Shown one piece after another: positions 1 to 9,306 of a DNA stretch of 64,000 nucleotides. The position numbers were made by a program, and so were the translations under genes. The stretch is from NCBI GenBank assembly GCA_015057705.1, contig SVDU01000006.1, positions 124,001 through 188,000 of the forward strand, in the 5' to 3' direction. Position 1 is the first letter of the stretch; each line of letters starts with the position of its first letter. The DNA is from Paenibacillaceae bacterium. Lineage in GTDB: Bacteria; Bacillota; Clostridia; Lachnospirales; Lachnospiraceae. The notes beneath the pieces were generated by a model. That model ran no database searches and was not told the DNA's origin. It saw only the letters and a program-made list of their open reading frames with translations.

Positions 1-20
1 ACATTTTCTTTCTGATCTCA

Positions 21-26
21 TATACT
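21..26 (+). promoter_or_regulatory. putative -10 box of the trp operon promoter
   Basis: TATACT lies just upstream of the T-box leader. A -35 box at 17 bp spacing would straddle the window edge, so only half of the promoter is visible. Transcription would start near position 33, which fits the start of the leader RNA. Confidence 0.45.
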
Positions 27-32
27 GTAGCA

Positions 33-345
33 AAGCAAAGTAATAAACTGTTGAGCAGGAGTAAGTAAGATCTCTTCATCATGCACAGAGAGCTTCCGGT
101 TGGTGGGAGGAAGCGTTGATGTCTGGTCTGAATGGACCTGCGAGGGCGGCTTGAAACCGGTGTTTGTCTCCGGTAGTAGATGCTGACGGGTTTCCTATCC
201 GTTATCAAGGGGAGGCACATGTTGGTGTGCTATAAGCGGGAGAAGTCTATCTTCTCCAATCAGGGTGGTACCGCGGAACGTATATTTTAAGCTTCCGTCC
301 CTCTTATCCATAGAACTATGGAAGAGGGACGGGAGCTTTTTTTGT
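33..345 (+). promoter_or_regulatory. tryptophan T-box leader (tRNA-Trp-sensing riboswitch)
   Basis: The T-box core AGGGTGGTACCGCGG is at 262-276. It is followed by a strong intrinsic terminator at about 290-343, whose stem pairs a CCGTCCCTCTT arm with AAGAGGGACGG and ends in a T run. In the stem I region a TGG triplet at 133-135, in the context GAA-TGG-ACC, is the likely specifier codon, matching tRNA-Trp. In T-box RNAs, uncharged tRNA pairs with the specifier and the T-box bulge and favours the antiterminator, so the trp genes are read when charged tRNA-Trp is scarce. The exact 5' end is inferred. Confidence 0.93.
290..343 (+). terminator. T-box intrinsic terminator
   Basis: Long GC-rich inverted repeat (CCGTCCCTCTT / AAGAGGGACGG, flanked by AGCT arms) followed by seven T residues. 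It overlaps the 3' half of the T-box antiterminator, so the two folds exclude each other. It ends about 40 nt before the trpE start. Confidence 0.9.
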
Positions 346-382
346 TACAGAAAATTCTTATTCAGGAAAGGAGCCAGTAATT

Positions 383-1864
383 ATGAACATTACACCGGAT
401 TGCAGGGAGATTGAAGTGCTTGGTGCTTCCTACCCTGTCATACCAGTCTGCCGGGAAATTTATGCAGACATTGTAACCCCCATCACACTGCTTAGAAAAA
501 TCGGTGCATTAAGCAGTAAGTACTATTTGTTAGAAAGTATCGAGGGCGGCGAAAACTGGGGACGCTACTCCTTTCTTGGATATGATCCGGTCATGAAGAT
601 CAGCTGCAAGGATCATGTTGTTACCATACGCCGTTATAACAGCAACGGAGGAGCAGCTCTTGATGAGATTATTCCGACTGACACTCCCTTTGAAATTCTC
701 CGGGATATTTTAAAGGAATATCATTCTCCCAAAATTCTGGGACTTCCACCTTTTACTGGAGGCTTTGTAGGATATTTTGCTTACAGTATGATCGGATATG
801 CGGAGCCTGTTCTGTCAATTAAAAAAGGAGACTGCAGCGATTTTGATCTCATGCTGTTTGATACGGTAATTGCCTATGATCATCTGAAACAGAAAATAAG
901 CATCGTGGTAAATATGAAAACCGACCGGATTATGGAAAACTACGGAGCCGCCTGTGCAAGACTGGAAAGCATTGCACGGATGATCGGAGAAAATACTCCT
1001 CTGAAAAAATCGACTGTACAGGGCAGACCAGATTTTCACTGCAATGTTACCAAAGAGGAATACTGCCGTATGGTGGAGAAGGCTAAAGATTACATTGTGG
1101 ACGGAGACATTTTTCAGGCAGTTCTCTCCAGACAGTTTAAAAGCGAGTATCATGACAGTCTTCTAAATGCTTACCGGGTGTTAAGAACCACCAATCCCTC
1201 CCCCTACATGGTTTATCTTCACATGGATGAGACTGAAATTATCAGCACCTCTCCTGAGACCCTGGTCCGGTTAAAGGACGGCAGGCTGACCACCTTCCCC
1301 GTTGCCGGTTCCAGACCCAGGGGAAGCAGTGAAGAGGAAGACAGACAGCTGGAAGAGGAACTGCTTGCTGATGAAAAGGAGCTGTCTGAACATAACATGC
1401 TTGTGGATTTAGGACGGAATGATCTGGGGAAAATCGCAACGTTTTCCACGGTTGAGGTCACCGGATACAAGATGATCCACCGTTTTTCCCGAATTATGCA
1501 CATCTGCTCCCAGGTAGAGGCAGACATAAGACCAGACTGTGACGGACTTTCCGCAATTGAGGCAGTACTTCCTGCCGGCACACTCTCCGGTGCACCAAAG
1601 ATCCGTGCCTGTGAGATTATTGAGGAGCTGGAGAGGGAACCAAGGGGCATCTACGGAGGTGCTCTTGGATACATTGATTTTACCGGAAACATGGATACCT
1701 GCATTGCCATTCGGATGGCAGTGAAGAAAAACGGAATGGTAACCGTTCAGGCGGGCGGCGGAATTGTGGCTGACAGTGTTCCGGAGCTGGAATATGAGGA
1801 ATCTGGTAATAAGGCAAAAGCTGTAATCCATGCAATTGAAACAGCTGGGGAGGTGAATGACTGA
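383..1864 (+). CDS. trpE: anthranilate synthase component I
   Basis: This 493-residue protein makes anthranilate from chorismate, using ammonia delivered by TrpG. The N-terminal part has the LLES motif and nearby Ser/Tyr residues (about residues 49-65) that form the tryptophan feedback pocket in known TrpE proteins. The C-terminal chorismate-binding domain carries DGDIFQAVLSRQF, GTLSGAPKIRA and YGGALGYID. The ATG follows AAAGGAG at 367-373. The stop overlaps the trpG start by one base (TGATG), suggesting translational coupling of the two subunits. It is the first gene of trpEGDCFBA behind the T-box. Confidence 0.97.
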   Translation: MNITPDCREIEVLGASYPVIPVCREIYADIVTPITLLRKIGALSSKYYLLESIEGGENWGRYSFLGYDPVMKISCKDHVVTIRRYNSNGGAALDEIIPTDTPFEILRDILKEYHSPKILGLPPFTGGFVGYFAYSMIGYAEPVLSIKKGDCSDFDLMLFDTVIAYDHLKQKISIVVNMKTDRIMENYGAACARLESIARMIGENTPLKKSTVQGRPDFHCNVTKEEYCRMVEKAKDYIVDGDIFQAVLSRQFKSEYHDSLLNAYRVLRTTNPSPYMVYLHMDETEIISTSPETLVRLKDGRLTTFPVAGSRPRGSSEEEDRQLEEELLADEKELSEHNMLVDLGRNDLGKIATFSTVEVTGYKMIHRFSRIMHICSQVEADIRPDCDGLSAIEAVLPAGTLSGAPKIRACEIIEELEREPRGIYGGALGYIDFTGNMDTCIAIRMAVKKNGMVTVQAGGGIVADSVPELEYEESGNKAKAVIHAIETAGEVND

Positions 1865-2433
1865 TGATACTGCTGATTGATAATTATGACAGCTTCTCCT
1901 ATAATCTGGTCCAGCTGTTCGGTTCCATTGAGCCGGATATAAAGGTTATTAGAAATGACGAACTGACCGTAGAGGAAATCCGCCTCTTACACCCTTCCCA
2001 TATCATACTTTCTCCCGGGCCAGGATATCCCAAGGAAGCGGGTGTGTGCGAGACGGTGGTAAAGGAGCTTGCCGGAACGGTTCCCATTCTTGGTGTCTGT
2101 CTGGGGCACCAGGGGATCTGTGAGGTTTACGGGGCAAATATTACCCACGCAAAAAAGCTGATGCATGGAAAGCAGAGTCTGATTGACATTGATCACTCAG
2201 ATCCCATTTTCAAGGGACTTCCAGATACAATTCCTGCTGCCAGATACCATTCTCTGATCGCGGAAAAAGATTCACTTCCGGACTGCCTGACTGTAATCGG
2301 AACGGATTCCATCGGAGAAGTAATGGCAGTTAAGCATAAGGAATATTCGGTCTACGGACTTCAGTTTCACCCGGAATCCATACTCACACCAGATGGAATG
2401 ACCATATTAAAAAATTTTATGACCATTATATAA
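1864..2433 (+). CDS. trpG: anthranilate synthase component II (glutamine amidotransferase)
   Basis: A class I glutamine amidotransferase of 189 residues, the normal length for stand-alone TrpG. It releases ammonia from glutamine for TrpE. The nucleophile is Cys79 in GVCLGHQGI, and the His-Glu pair is His169/Glu171 in FHPES. The oxyanion-strand motif PGPG is at about residues 51-54. The start overlaps the trpE stop by one base. The same subunit could in principle serve para-aminobenzoate synthase, but no pabB is visible here and its place in the trp operon argues for TrpG. Confidence 0.96.
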   Translation: MILLIDNYDSFSYNLVQLFGSIEPDIKVIRNDELTVEEIRLLHPSHIILSPGPGYPKEAGVCETVVKELAGTVPILGVCLGHQGICEVYGANITHAKKLMHGKQSLIDIDHSDPIFKGLPDTIPAARYHSLIAEKDSLPDCLTVIGTDSIGEVMAVKHKEYSVYGLQFHPESILTPDGMTILKNFMTII

Positions 2434-2446
2434 AGGAGGTAACCCA

Positions 2447-3466
2447 ATGATTCAAGAAGCAATCCATGAGGTAATTGAAGGGCAGGACTTGAGTTTTGAT
2501 GCGGCAAGAGAGGTTATGAATGAAATTATGAGCGGAGAAACAACTCCCGCCCAGATGGCAGCATTTTTAACGGCTCTTCGCATGAAAGGCGAAACCATAG
2601 ATGAGATCACCGCCTGCGCGACTGTTATGAGAGAGAAAGCCATGAAACTGGCTCCTGATTTTCCTGTTATTGATATCGTGGGTACAGGAGGGGATGAGGT
2701 GGGAACCTTTAATATCTCCACTACCAGCGCCTTTGTGGTGGCTGCAGGAGGCGTTCCGGTTGCAAAACACGGGAACAGAAGCGTTTCCAGTAAAAGCGGG
2801 GCTGCGGACGTCTTAGAACAGCTGGGAGTTAACTTAAGTCTTTCAGCAGAGCAGTCCGGAAAGGTTTTAAAAGAGACTGGTATGTGTTTTCTCTTTGCAC
2901 AGACCCATCATTCTTCCATGAGGTATGCAGGTCCTGTGAGAAAAGAGCTGGGAGTCCGTACCATTTTCAACATTCTTGGGCCTTTATCAAACCCGGCAGG
3001 CGCCACCATGCAGCTGTTAGGTGTTTATGACAAAAAGCTGGTGGAACCCCTTGCACAGGTGTTAAGCAACCTGGGTGTAAAACGGGGGCTTGTTGTCTGT
3101 GGATCAGATGGTCTGGATGAAGCAACTGTAACGGGTCCTACCCATGTCTGTGAGATCCGTTTCGGAGAGCTGATTCCCTATGAAATCACACCGGAACAGT
3201 TTTCTTTAAGCCGCAGCAGCTTATCCGATCTGCTGGGCGGAACCCCCGCAGAGAATGCGGTAATTACGAAAGATATTTTAAACGGGACACTCCGCGGTCC
3301 CAAGAGGGATATTGTGATTTTAAATTCCGCTCTCAGCCTTTACCTGGGTATAGATAACTGTACCATTACCGACTGCATCAAAACTGCTGCTGACTTAATT
3401 GATTCTGGAAAAGCTGCTGCAAAGCTGGAGGAATTTGTGAAAGCAGTAAATGAGGTGGCTTTATGA
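2447..3466 (+). CDS. trpD: anthranilate phosphoribosyltransferase
   Basis: This 339-residue enzyme joins anthranilate to PRPP to give N-(5-phosphoribosyl)anthranilate. The PRPP-binding motif GTGGD is followed by FNIST, and the anthranilate-site segment KHGNRSVSSKSGAADVLE is intact. The N-terminal helical region and C-terminal alpha/beta domain match stand-alone TrpD, with no TrpG fusion. The ATG follows AAAGGAGG. The stop overlaps the trpC ATG by 4 bases (ATGA-type), consistent with coupled translation. Confidence 0.97.
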   Translation: MIQEAIHEVIEGQDLSFDAAREVMNEIMSGETTPAQMAAFLTALRMKGETIDEITACATVMREKAMKLAPDFPVIDIVGTGGDEVGTFNISTTSAFVVAAGGVPVAKHGNRSVSSKSGAADVLEQLGVNLSLSAEQSGKVLKETGMCFLFAQTHHSSMRYAGPVRKELGVRTIFNILGPLSNPAGATMQLLGVYDKKLVEPLAQVLSNLGVKRGLVVCGSDGLDEATVTGPTHVCEIRFGELIPYEITPEQFSLSRSSLSDLLGGTPAENAVITKDILNGTLRGPKRDIVILNSALSLYLGIDNCTITDCIKTAADLIDSGKAAAKLEEFVKAVNEVAL

Positions 3467-4269
3467 TTCTTGACACACTGGCAGCTGCCTCAAAACAGCG
3501 GGCTGAGGCGGCAAAAAAAGCGGTTTCAGTAAGTCAGATGGAGGAAATGGCATACAAAGCCTTTGAAGCTGGAAAAAGAGAGTCTGATTTTTCTTTTGAA
3601 AAATCCATCTCCTCTCCCGGGATCTCCTTTATCTGTGAAGTAAAGCGTGCCTCTCCCTCAAAAGGAATGATTGCACCGGATTTTCCTTACAGGAAAATTG
3701 CCATGGAGTATGAAGAGGCCGGAGCCGATGCCATATCTGTGCTGACAGAGCCTGATTATTTTCTAGGAAAAGGGGAATATTTAACCGAAATCAGCCGGTC
3801 GGTTTCCCTCCCACTTTTAAGAAAGGATTTTACGGTTGATCCTTATCAGATCTTCGAAGCAAAGGTGCTTGGTGCCTCCGCAGTACTTCTCATCTGCGCC
3901 CTTCTGGATACGGAAAAGCTGAAAGAATACATGAAAATCTGTGACAGCCTTGGACTCAGCGCTCTTGTTGAGGCTCATGACCAGGAAGAAATCCACAGCG
4001 CACTATATGCAGGAGCCCGCCTGATCGGAGTCAATAACCGGAACTTAAAGACATTTGAAGTTGACTTTGAAAATTCCATTCGTTTAAGGGGTCTGGTGCC
4101 TGCAGGAACTGCTTTTATTGCAGAAAGCGGAATACAGACCGCTGACGATGTAAAACGGCTGTATCAGGCGGGAGTAAACGGAGTCCTGATTGGAGAAAGT
4201 CTGATGCGCTCTCCTGATAAGAAAGTGATTTTACAGGAAATGAGGAAGGCTGCCAATGATATACTCTGA
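3463..4269 (+). CDS. trpC: indole-3-glycerol-phosphate synthase
   Basis: A 268-residue (beta/alpha)8-barrel enzyme that closes the ring of carboxyphenylamino-deoxyribulose phosphate to form indole-3-glycerol phosphate. The catalytic-lysine segment CEVKRASPSKG, the RKDF motif, the GVNNRNLKTF loop and the ESGI and GVLIGESLM phosphate-binding segments are all present. It is monofunctional, since trpF is encoded separately. Its last 14 bases overlap the trpF start. Confidence 0.97.
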   Translation: MILDTLAAASKQRAEAAKKAVSVSQMEEMAYKAFEAGKRESDFSFEKSISSPGISFICEVKRASPSKGMIAPDFPYRKIAMEYEEAGADAISVLTEPDYFLGKGEYLTEISRSVSLPLLRKDFTVDPYQIFEAKVLGASAVLLICALLDTEKLKEYMKICDSLGLSALVEAHDQEEIHSALYAGARLIGVNNRNLKTFEVDFENSIRLRGLVPAGTAFIAESGIQTADDVKRLYQAGVNGVLIGESLMRSPDKKVILQEMRKAANDIL

Positions 4270-4939
4270 AAAGAAAATTAAAATCTGCGGTCTTACAAGG
4301 AAAGAAGATGTGATTGCCCTTAACTGCTATAAACCGGACTATGCAGGGTTTGTTTTTGCCCCCGGGAAGCGGCAGCTTACCCACAGGCAGGCAGAGCTTT
4401 TAAGAAATGATTTGCTCCCGGAAATCCCCGCTGTGGGTGTCTTTGTAAACAGCCCAGTTGACGAAATCATTTCCCTTGTAAAAAATGATATTATTCAGCT
4501 GATCCAGCTTCACGGGGAGGAAAGTGAAGAGGAAATTCTGGAACTTAGAAATAAATCAGACCGTCCTGTTCCCATTATTAAAGCAATCCGCGTACAGTCA
4601 GCTGAGGAAATTTTAGAAGCGGAAACACTCTCAGCCGACTATCTGCTTCTCGACTCCTATGTAAGAGGAATTCAGGGCGGCAGCGGAACAAGCTTTGACT
4701 GGACCATGATACCATCCATAAAAAAGCCCTGGTTCCTGGCAGGCGGCGTCGGTATGGCGAACATAGAAGGCGCTATTAAAACAGAAGCATTCTGTCTGGA
4801 TGTCAGCAGCCATGTTGAAACGGAAGGCAGAAAAGATCCGGAAAAAATAAAAGAAATCATACAAACAGTAAGGAGTGTAAAATTATGTCAAAAGGAAGAT
4901 TTGGACAGCACGGCGGACAATTTATCCCCGAAACGCTGA
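4256..4939 (+). CDS. trpF: phosphoribosylanthranilate isomerase
   Basis: This 227-residue enzyme performs the Amadori rearrangement that supplies the TrpC substrate. KICGLT at the N-terminus carries the catalytic Cys. The aspartate segment YLLLDS, the GG(S/T)G phosphate loop, the LAGG motif and the C-terminal LDVSSHVE are present. The fold should end near residue 205. The last 20 or so residues are read through the first 55 bases of trpB, an unusually long overlap in this otherwise tightly packed operon. The start lies inside the end of trpC. Confidence 0.94.
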   Translation: MIYSEKKIKICGLTRKEDVIALNCYKPDYAGFVFAPGKRQLTHRQAELLRNDLLPEIPAVGVFVNSPVDEIISLVKNDIIQLIQLHGEESEEEILELRNKSDRPVPIIKAIRVQSAEEILEAETLSADYLLLDSYVRGIQGGSGTSFDWTMIPSIKKPWFLAGGVGMANIEGAIKTEAFCLDVSSHVETEGRKDPEKIKEIIQTVRSVKLCQKEDLDSTADNLSPKR

Positions 4940-6069
4940 TGAATGCAGTGACGGAACTGGAAAAAGCATACAATGCCTGTATGCAGGATGAAGAATTTCT
5001 TGCAGAGTTAAAGGCACTTCATGAAACTTATACAGGAAGACCATCTCTTTTGTACTATGCAGAAAAAATGACTGAAGATCTTGGAGGCGCAAAGATTTAT
5101 TTAAAGCGGGAAGATTTAAACCACACTGGATCTCATAAAATCAACAATGCACTGGGGCAGGTTCTCCTGGCTAAGAAAATGGGAAAAACCCGTGTTATCG
5201 CAGAAACCGGTGCAGGCCAGCACGGCGTGGCTACTGCTACTGCTGCAGCCTTAATGGGAATGGAATGTGAAATCTTCATGGGAAAAGAGGATACGGACCG
5301 CCAGGCATTAAACGTATTCCGTATGGAACTTCTGGGTGCCAAGGTTCATCCGGTTACAAGCGGAACCCAGACATTAAAGGATGCGGTAAATGAAACCCTT
5401 CGGGAATGGACCAACCGGGTGGAGGATACCCACTACGTTCTGGGTTCCGTTATGGGACCTCACCCATTTCCCACCATTGTACGTGATTTCCAAAGCATTA
5501 TCGGGAAAGAAGTCAGGGAACAGATCTTAAAAGCAGAAGGAAAACTGCCCGATATGCTCATTGCCTGCGTAGGCGGCGGCAGCAATGCCATGGGCCTGTT
5601 TTATGATTTTATCGGAGACAGCTCCGTTAAGCTGGTAGGCTGTGAAGCTGCCGGACACGGTATTGACACTGATAAAAATGCTGCTACTATCTCCACGGGA
5701 ACCGTAGGGATCTTCCATGGAATGAAATCCTATTTCTGCCAGGATGAGTACGGACAGATCGCTCCCGTATACTCCATCTCAGCAGGACTTGACTATCCGG
5801 GAATCGGACCGGAACATGCCGCACTGTTTGATACTGGAAGGGCTGATTATGTTCCTGTCACCGACAGGGAAGCAGTGGATGCATTTGAATATTTATCCCG
5901 AAAAGAAGGAATCATTCCTGCCATTGAAAGCGCCCATGCAATCGCCTATGCCAGAAAAATTGCACCTGCTATGGGAAAAGACCAGATTATCGTCATCAAC
6001 TTATCCGGCCGTGGAGACAAGGATGTGGCCGCAATTGCTCGTTACAAGGGGGTAGAAATCTATGAGTAG
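4885..6069 (+). CDS. trpB: tryptophan synthase beta subunit
   Basis: A PLP-dependent enzyme of 394 residues that condenses indole with serine. The N-terminus [13 protein letters not shown] and the length are those of the classical TrpB1 type that pairs with TrpA. The PLP lysine is Lys85 in [10 protein letters not shown], and the phosphate loop is GGGSNAMG. The ATG follows AAGGAGTG and sits inside the last codons of trpF. Its end overlaps trpA by 8 bases, as expected for two subunits made in equal amounts. Confidence 0.98.
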   Translation: MSKGRFGQHGGQFIPETLMNAVTELEKAYNACMQDEEFLAELKALHETYTGRPSLLYYAEKMTEDLGGAKIYLKREDLNHTGSHKINNALGQVLLAKKMGKTRVIAETGAGQHGVATATAAALMGMECEIFMGKEDTDRQALNVFRMELLGAKVHPVTSGTQTLKDAVNETLREWTNRVEDTHYVLGSVMGPHPFPTIVRDFQSIIGKEVREQILKAEGKLPDMLIACVGGGSNAMGLFYDFIGDSSVKLVGCEAAGHGIDTDKNAATISTGTVGIFHGMKSYFCQDEYGQIAPVYSISAGLDYPGIGPEHAALFDTGRADYVPVTDREAVDAFEYLSRKEGIIPAIESAHAIAYARKIAPAMGKDQIIVINLSGRGDKDVAAIARYKGVEIYE

Positions 6070-6835
6070 AATCAGTGAAGCATTTTCAAAAGGAAAAGCA
6101 TTTATTCCGTTTATTACAGCCGGCGATCCGGATCTTACCGTAACAGAGCAGCTGGTTCCTGCCATGGCAGAGGCAGGTGCTGATATGATAGAACTGGGAA
6201 TTCCTTTTTCTGACCCGGTTGCAGAGGGAATCGTGATCCAGGAAGCAGACCAGCGTGCTCTCGCCTCTGGCACGACTGCTGATAAAATTTTTGAATCTGT
6301 CTCCCGTATACGGCAAAAAACAAATGTCCCTCTGGCATTTATGACTTACATTAATCCCATATTTGTATATGGAAGTGAGCGTTTTATTAAAAATGCGGCA
6401 GAATGCGGCATTGATGCTCTTATTGTGCCCGACATGCCTTTTGAGGAAAAAGAAGAGCTTCATCCCATCTGCCAAATGTACGGGATTGACTTGATTTCTC
6501 TCATCGCACCTACTTCCAAGGAACGGATTACTGCCATCGCATCTGAAGCGGAGGGATTTGTTTACTGCGTTTCTTCCATGGGCGTAACCGGCGTAAGAAA
6601 AGAAATCACCTCGGATATCGAGGATATGGTTTCTCTGGTAAAAGCCTCCAAGGACCTCCCCTGTGCCATCGGCTTTGGTATTTCAACACCGGAGCAGGCG
6701 AAGGAATTAAGTAAATATGCAGATGGCATTATCGTGGGAAGTGCCATTGTAAAGCTGGCTGCCTTGCATGGCAAAGATTGTGTAGAGCCGATTTGTGACT
6801 ACATAAGAGAGATGAAATCTGCCATAACGAAATGA
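6062..6835 (+). CDS. trpA: tryptophan synthase alpha subunit
   Basis: A TIM-barrel subunit of 257 residues that splits indole-3-glycerol phosphate and channels indole to TrpB. The catalytic Glu lies in [12 protein letters not shown] and the catalytic Asp in the first loop (FITAGDPD). Phosphate-binding GFGIS and IIVGSAIV segments are present. It is the last gene of the operon. No clear terminator follows, and the thiC promoter begins within 10 bases of the stop codon. Confidence 0.97.
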   Translation: MSRISEAFSKGKAFIPFITAGDPDLTVTEQLVPAMAEAGADMIELGIPFSDPVAEGIVIQEADQRALASGTTADKIFESVSRIRQKTNVPLAFMTYINPIFVYGSERFIKNAAECGIDALIVPDMPFEEKEELHPICQMYGIDLISLIAPTSKERITAIASEAEGFVYCVSSMGVTGVRKEITSDIEDMVSLVKASKDLPCAIGFGISTPEQAKELSKYADGIIVGSAIVKLAALHGKDCVEPICDYIREMKSAITK

Positions 6836-6843
6836 TTATCTAC

Positions 6844-6872
6844 TTGACATCCATATGTACCGGTGCTACACT
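6844..6872 (+). promoter_or_regulatory. promoter of the thiC-thiW unit
   Basis: TTGACA (6844-6849), a 17-bp spacer, then TACACT (6867-6872), with a TGC extended -10 directly before it. It sits between the trpA stop and the TPP riboswitch, so the thiamine genes have their own promoter. Confidence 0.75.
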
Positions 6873-6879
6873 AGTGCCA

Positions 6880-6966
6880 CAAGAGGGAGCTCGTATGCGG
6901 GCTGAGAGGAAGTTATCAAACTTCGACCTTTATAACCTGATTTGGGTAATGCCAACGTAGGGATTT
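6880..6966 (+). promoter_or_regulatory. TPP riboswitch (thi-box)
   Basis: Both conserved halves of the THI element are present: GGGCTGAGA around 6899-6907, and ACCTGAT (6935-6941) followed by GGGTAATGCCAACGTAGGGA ending at 6963. The match to the known consensus is close. It lies between the promoter and an intrinsic terminator ahead of thiC, so TPP binding probably causes early termination. Confidence 0.96.
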
Positions 6967-6989
6967 ATACAAGACGGATGTATCTATCT

Positions 6990-7023
6990 GGGCCTGTACC
7001 TATTTGGTATGGGCTCTTTTTTT
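6990..7023 (+). terminator. intrinsic terminator of the TPP riboswitch
   Basis: GGGCCTGTACC and GGTATGGGCTC form an 11-bp stem (with G-U pairs) around a TATTT loop, followed by seven T residues. Its position between the riboswitch and the thiC ribosome binding site points to transcriptional control. Confidence 0.85.
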
Positions 7024-7066
7024 GTCCTGTGCCGTAAATCCCTTCAAAATGAAGGAGGACTACATA

Positions 7067-8374
7067 ATGAATTACACCACACAGATGGATGCAGCAAGAA
7101 AAGGCATTCTGACCAGAGAAATGGAAACTACAGCGAAAAAAGAGGGAATGAAACCGGAAGAGTTAATGGAGCTGGTGGCCGAAGGCAAGGCAGTCATTCC
7201 CGCCAACAAACACCATGCCTGCTTAGAGCCAAATGCCATTGGCTCCATGCTGAAAACAAAGATTAATGTAAATCTTGGAACTTCCAGAGATTTAAACGAC
7301 ATGAATTTAGAACTGAAGAAGGTTGAGGATGCAGTTTTAATGGGAGCTGAATCCATCATGGATTTAAGTTCCTTTGGAGATACAAGACAATTTAGAAAAA
7401 AGCTGACAAGCCAGTGCCCTGCCATGATTGGAACCGTACCGATTTATGATGCCGTGGTTTATTATCATAAACCTCTTAAGGAGATAACTACTGAGGAATG
7501 GATTCAGATTGTGGAAATGCATGCGTTAGACGGAGTGGATTTCATGACCATTCACGTGGGAATCAACAAGCAGACGGCTCATCGTTTTAAAGAAGCAAAA
7601 CGCCTGACTAATATTGTATCCAGAGGCGGCTCCATTATCTTTGCCTGGATGGAGATGACGGGAAATGAAAACCCATTTTATGAAAACTTTGACCGCATTC
7701 TGGAAATCTGCCGGGAGCACGATGTCACATTAAGTCTTGGAGACGCCTGCCGTCCAGGCTGTATTGAAGATGCCTCCGATATTTCCCAGATTGAAGAACT
7801 GGTTACTCTTGGGGAACTGACCCGCCGTGCGTGGGAGAAGGATGTACAGGTAATTATTGAAGGACCCGGACATATGCCTCTTGACCAGATTGCCGCCAAT
7901 ATGAAGATTCAACAGACCATCTGCAAAGGCGCTCCTTTCTATGTATTAGGGCCTCTGGTTACAGACATTGCTCCCGGTTACGATCACATTACCGCAGCCA
8001 TCGGAGGTGCCATAGCCGCCGCTGCCGGAGCTTCTTTTCTCTGCTACGTGACCCCTGCGGAACATCTAAGGCTTCCTGATGCCGATGATGTGAAGGAAGG
8101 CATTATTTCTGCACGGATTGCTGCCCATGCTGCTGACCTGGCAAAGGGAATCAAAGGGGCTAAGGAGTGGGATCATCAGATGAGTGATGCAAGAAAACGC
8201 CTTGATTGGGAAGCTATGTTTAATCTGGCCATTGATCCGGAAAAAGCCAGAAGGTACCGTGCATCCTCTAAGCCGGAAAAGGAAGATACCTGCTCCATGT
8301 GCGGTAACTTCTGTGCAATGAAAAATATGAACCGGATTTTAGACGGAGAAATTGTCAACATCTATGATGAATGA
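7067..8374 (+). CDS. thiC: phosphomethylpyrimidine synthase ThiC
   Basis: A radical SAM enzyme of 435 residues that converts aminoimidazole ribotide to hydroxymethylpyrimidine phosphate for thiamine. The start is the ATG at 7067 after AAGGAGGA. The open frame extends upstream to 7004, but that part lies inside the riboswitch terminator. The C-terminal cluster motif reads CSMCGNFC (CX2CX3C), one residue shorter than the CX2CX4C I recall for E. coli ThiC. It is the short form without the long N-terminal extension of proteobacterial ThiC. It forms a unit with the downstream transporter gene. Confidence 0.95.
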   Translation: MNYTTQMDAARKGILTREMETTAKKEGMKPEELMELVAEGKAVIPANKHHACLEPNAIGSMLKTKINVNLGTSRDLNDMNLELKKVEDAVLMGAESIMDLSSFGDTRQFRKKLTSQCPAMIGTVPIYDAVVYYHKPLKEITTEEWIQIVEMHALDGVDFMTIHVGINKQTAHRFKEAKRLTNIVSRGGSIIFAWMEMTGNENPFYENFDRILEICREHDVTLSLGDACRPGCIEDASDISQIEELVTLGELTRRAWEKDVQVIIEGPGHMPLDQIAANMKIQQTICKGAPFYVLGPLVTDIAPGYDHITAAIGGAIAAAAGASFLCYVTPAEHLRLPDADDVKEGIISARIAAHAADLAKGIKGAKEWDHQMSDARKRLDWEAMFNLAIDPEKARRYRASSKPEKEDTCSMCGNFCAMKNMNRILDGEIVNIYDE

Positions 8375-8398
8375 GATTGACCAGGAAGGAGTAAAAAC

Positions 8399-8953
8399 AT
8401 GTATTTAAAAACAGACTCAGGCAAAACAGGTATATCCCGGATTTCTTCAGGAGTTACAATTAAAAAAATGGCAGCCAGTGGAATGCTTGTGGCACTTACC
8501 GTTTCACTTTCCGGCTTTTCCATTCCCATTGGAGCCTCTAAATGTTTTCCCATTCAGCACTTGGTAAATGTCCTTGCAGGAGTATTTTTAGGCCCCGCTT
8601 ACGGTGTTGCCATGGCATTTACCTCATCTCTTATCAGAAATTTATCCGGTACCGGAACCCTTCTTGCATTTCCCGGAAGCATGGTGGGGGCATTTTTCAG
8701 TGCGCTTCTGTTTCAAAAGACCGGAAAACTTCTATGGGCTTACGTGGGAGAAATTACTGGGACAGGAATCATCGGTGCAATCCTCTGCTATCCGGTTGCG
8801 ACGCTGATACTTGGTAAGGATGTTGCGGTTTTCTTTTTTGTAATTCCTTTTTTGATGAGCACTATATGCGGGACTGTATTTGCTGCATTCTTATTAGAAA
8901 CATTTCGCAGACTTGGATTGCTCTCCTATCTGCGGCAGCTCATTGGCCAATAG
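8399..8953 (+). CDS. thiW: ECF transporter S component, ThiW type
   Basis: A 184-residue membrane protein with about five hydrophobic segments. The stretch KCFPIQHLVNVLAGVFLGP is characteristic of ThiW, the substrate-binding subunit of energy-coupling-factor transporters thought to import the thiazole moiety of thiamine. That would complement the pyrimidine branch supplied by ThiC, and it falls under the same TPP riboswitch. The ATG follows AAGGAG, 24 bases after the thiC stop. The shared ECF ATPase/T-module is not in this window. Confidence 0.88.
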   Translation: MYLKTDSGKTGISRISSGVTIKKMAASGMLVALTVSLSGFSIPIGASKCFPIQHLVNVLAGVFLGPAYGVAMAFTSSLIRNLSGTGTLLAFPGSMVGAFFSALLFQKTGKLLWAYVGEITGTGIIGAILCYPVATLILGKDVAVFFFVIPFLMSTICGTVFAAFLLETFRRLGLLSYLRQLIGQ

Positions 8954-8988
8954 ATAAACAAGTTAAATATAATTTTTTAACTTAAAAG

Positions 8989-9035
8989 AACCGTTGTTCT
9001 GAAAGATTTCTCCTATAGAGCAACGGTCCCCTTTT
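8989..9035 (+). terminator. terminator after thiW
   Basis: ACCGTTGTTCT and AGAGCAACGGT form an 11-bp stem (one G-U) with a loop of about 16 nt, followed by CCCCTTTT. Confidence 0.75.
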
Positions 9036-9096
9036 AACCTGAAAAGTTGGATTAATATTTCATATTTTTAATAATCTGGATTATTAATATATGTTA

Positions 9097-9306
9097 CTAT
9101 CCTTTTTTACCCATTAGTATGCAAGCTATGATGGCAGAAATAATCACACTGATAATTTCTATTGGATTAATATACTTATAAATATCTGTGTAATAATTTA
9201 AGCCATTCAACTTATTTAAATACATCGAAACTTTTGCTAATGAAATCAAAATAGCTAAGCTAAGAAAACTTAATCCCAATAGCAATGCCCCAAAATAACT
9301 TTTCAT
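9097..9306 (-). CDS. small two-TM membrane protein, unknown
   Basis: Encodes 69 residues: an N-terminal hydrophobic segment (about residues 5-25), a polar Tyr/Asn-rich middle, and a second hydrophobic segment (about 48-64) ending in GKKG. The ATG directly abuts the stop of the upstream secreted-protein gene (TAA-ATG). AGGGAGC, within the last codons of that gene, is its ribosome binding site, so the two are probably translated together. A membrane partner or immunity protein for the secreted product is a guess. I do not recognise a family. Confidence 0.6.
   Translation of the reverse strand: MKSYFGALLLGLSFLSLAILISLAKVSMYLNKLNGLNYYTDIYKYINPIEIISVIISAIIACILMGKKG

Noticed and set aside
1219..1831. 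Minus-strand frames inside trpE
   Set aside because: Shadows of trpE codons: low-complexity Ser-rich translation and no ribosome binding site.
7004..7066. Upstream extension of the thiC reading frame
   Set aside because: It lies inside the riboswitch terminator and has no ribosome binding site. The ATG at 7067 follows AAGGAGGA.
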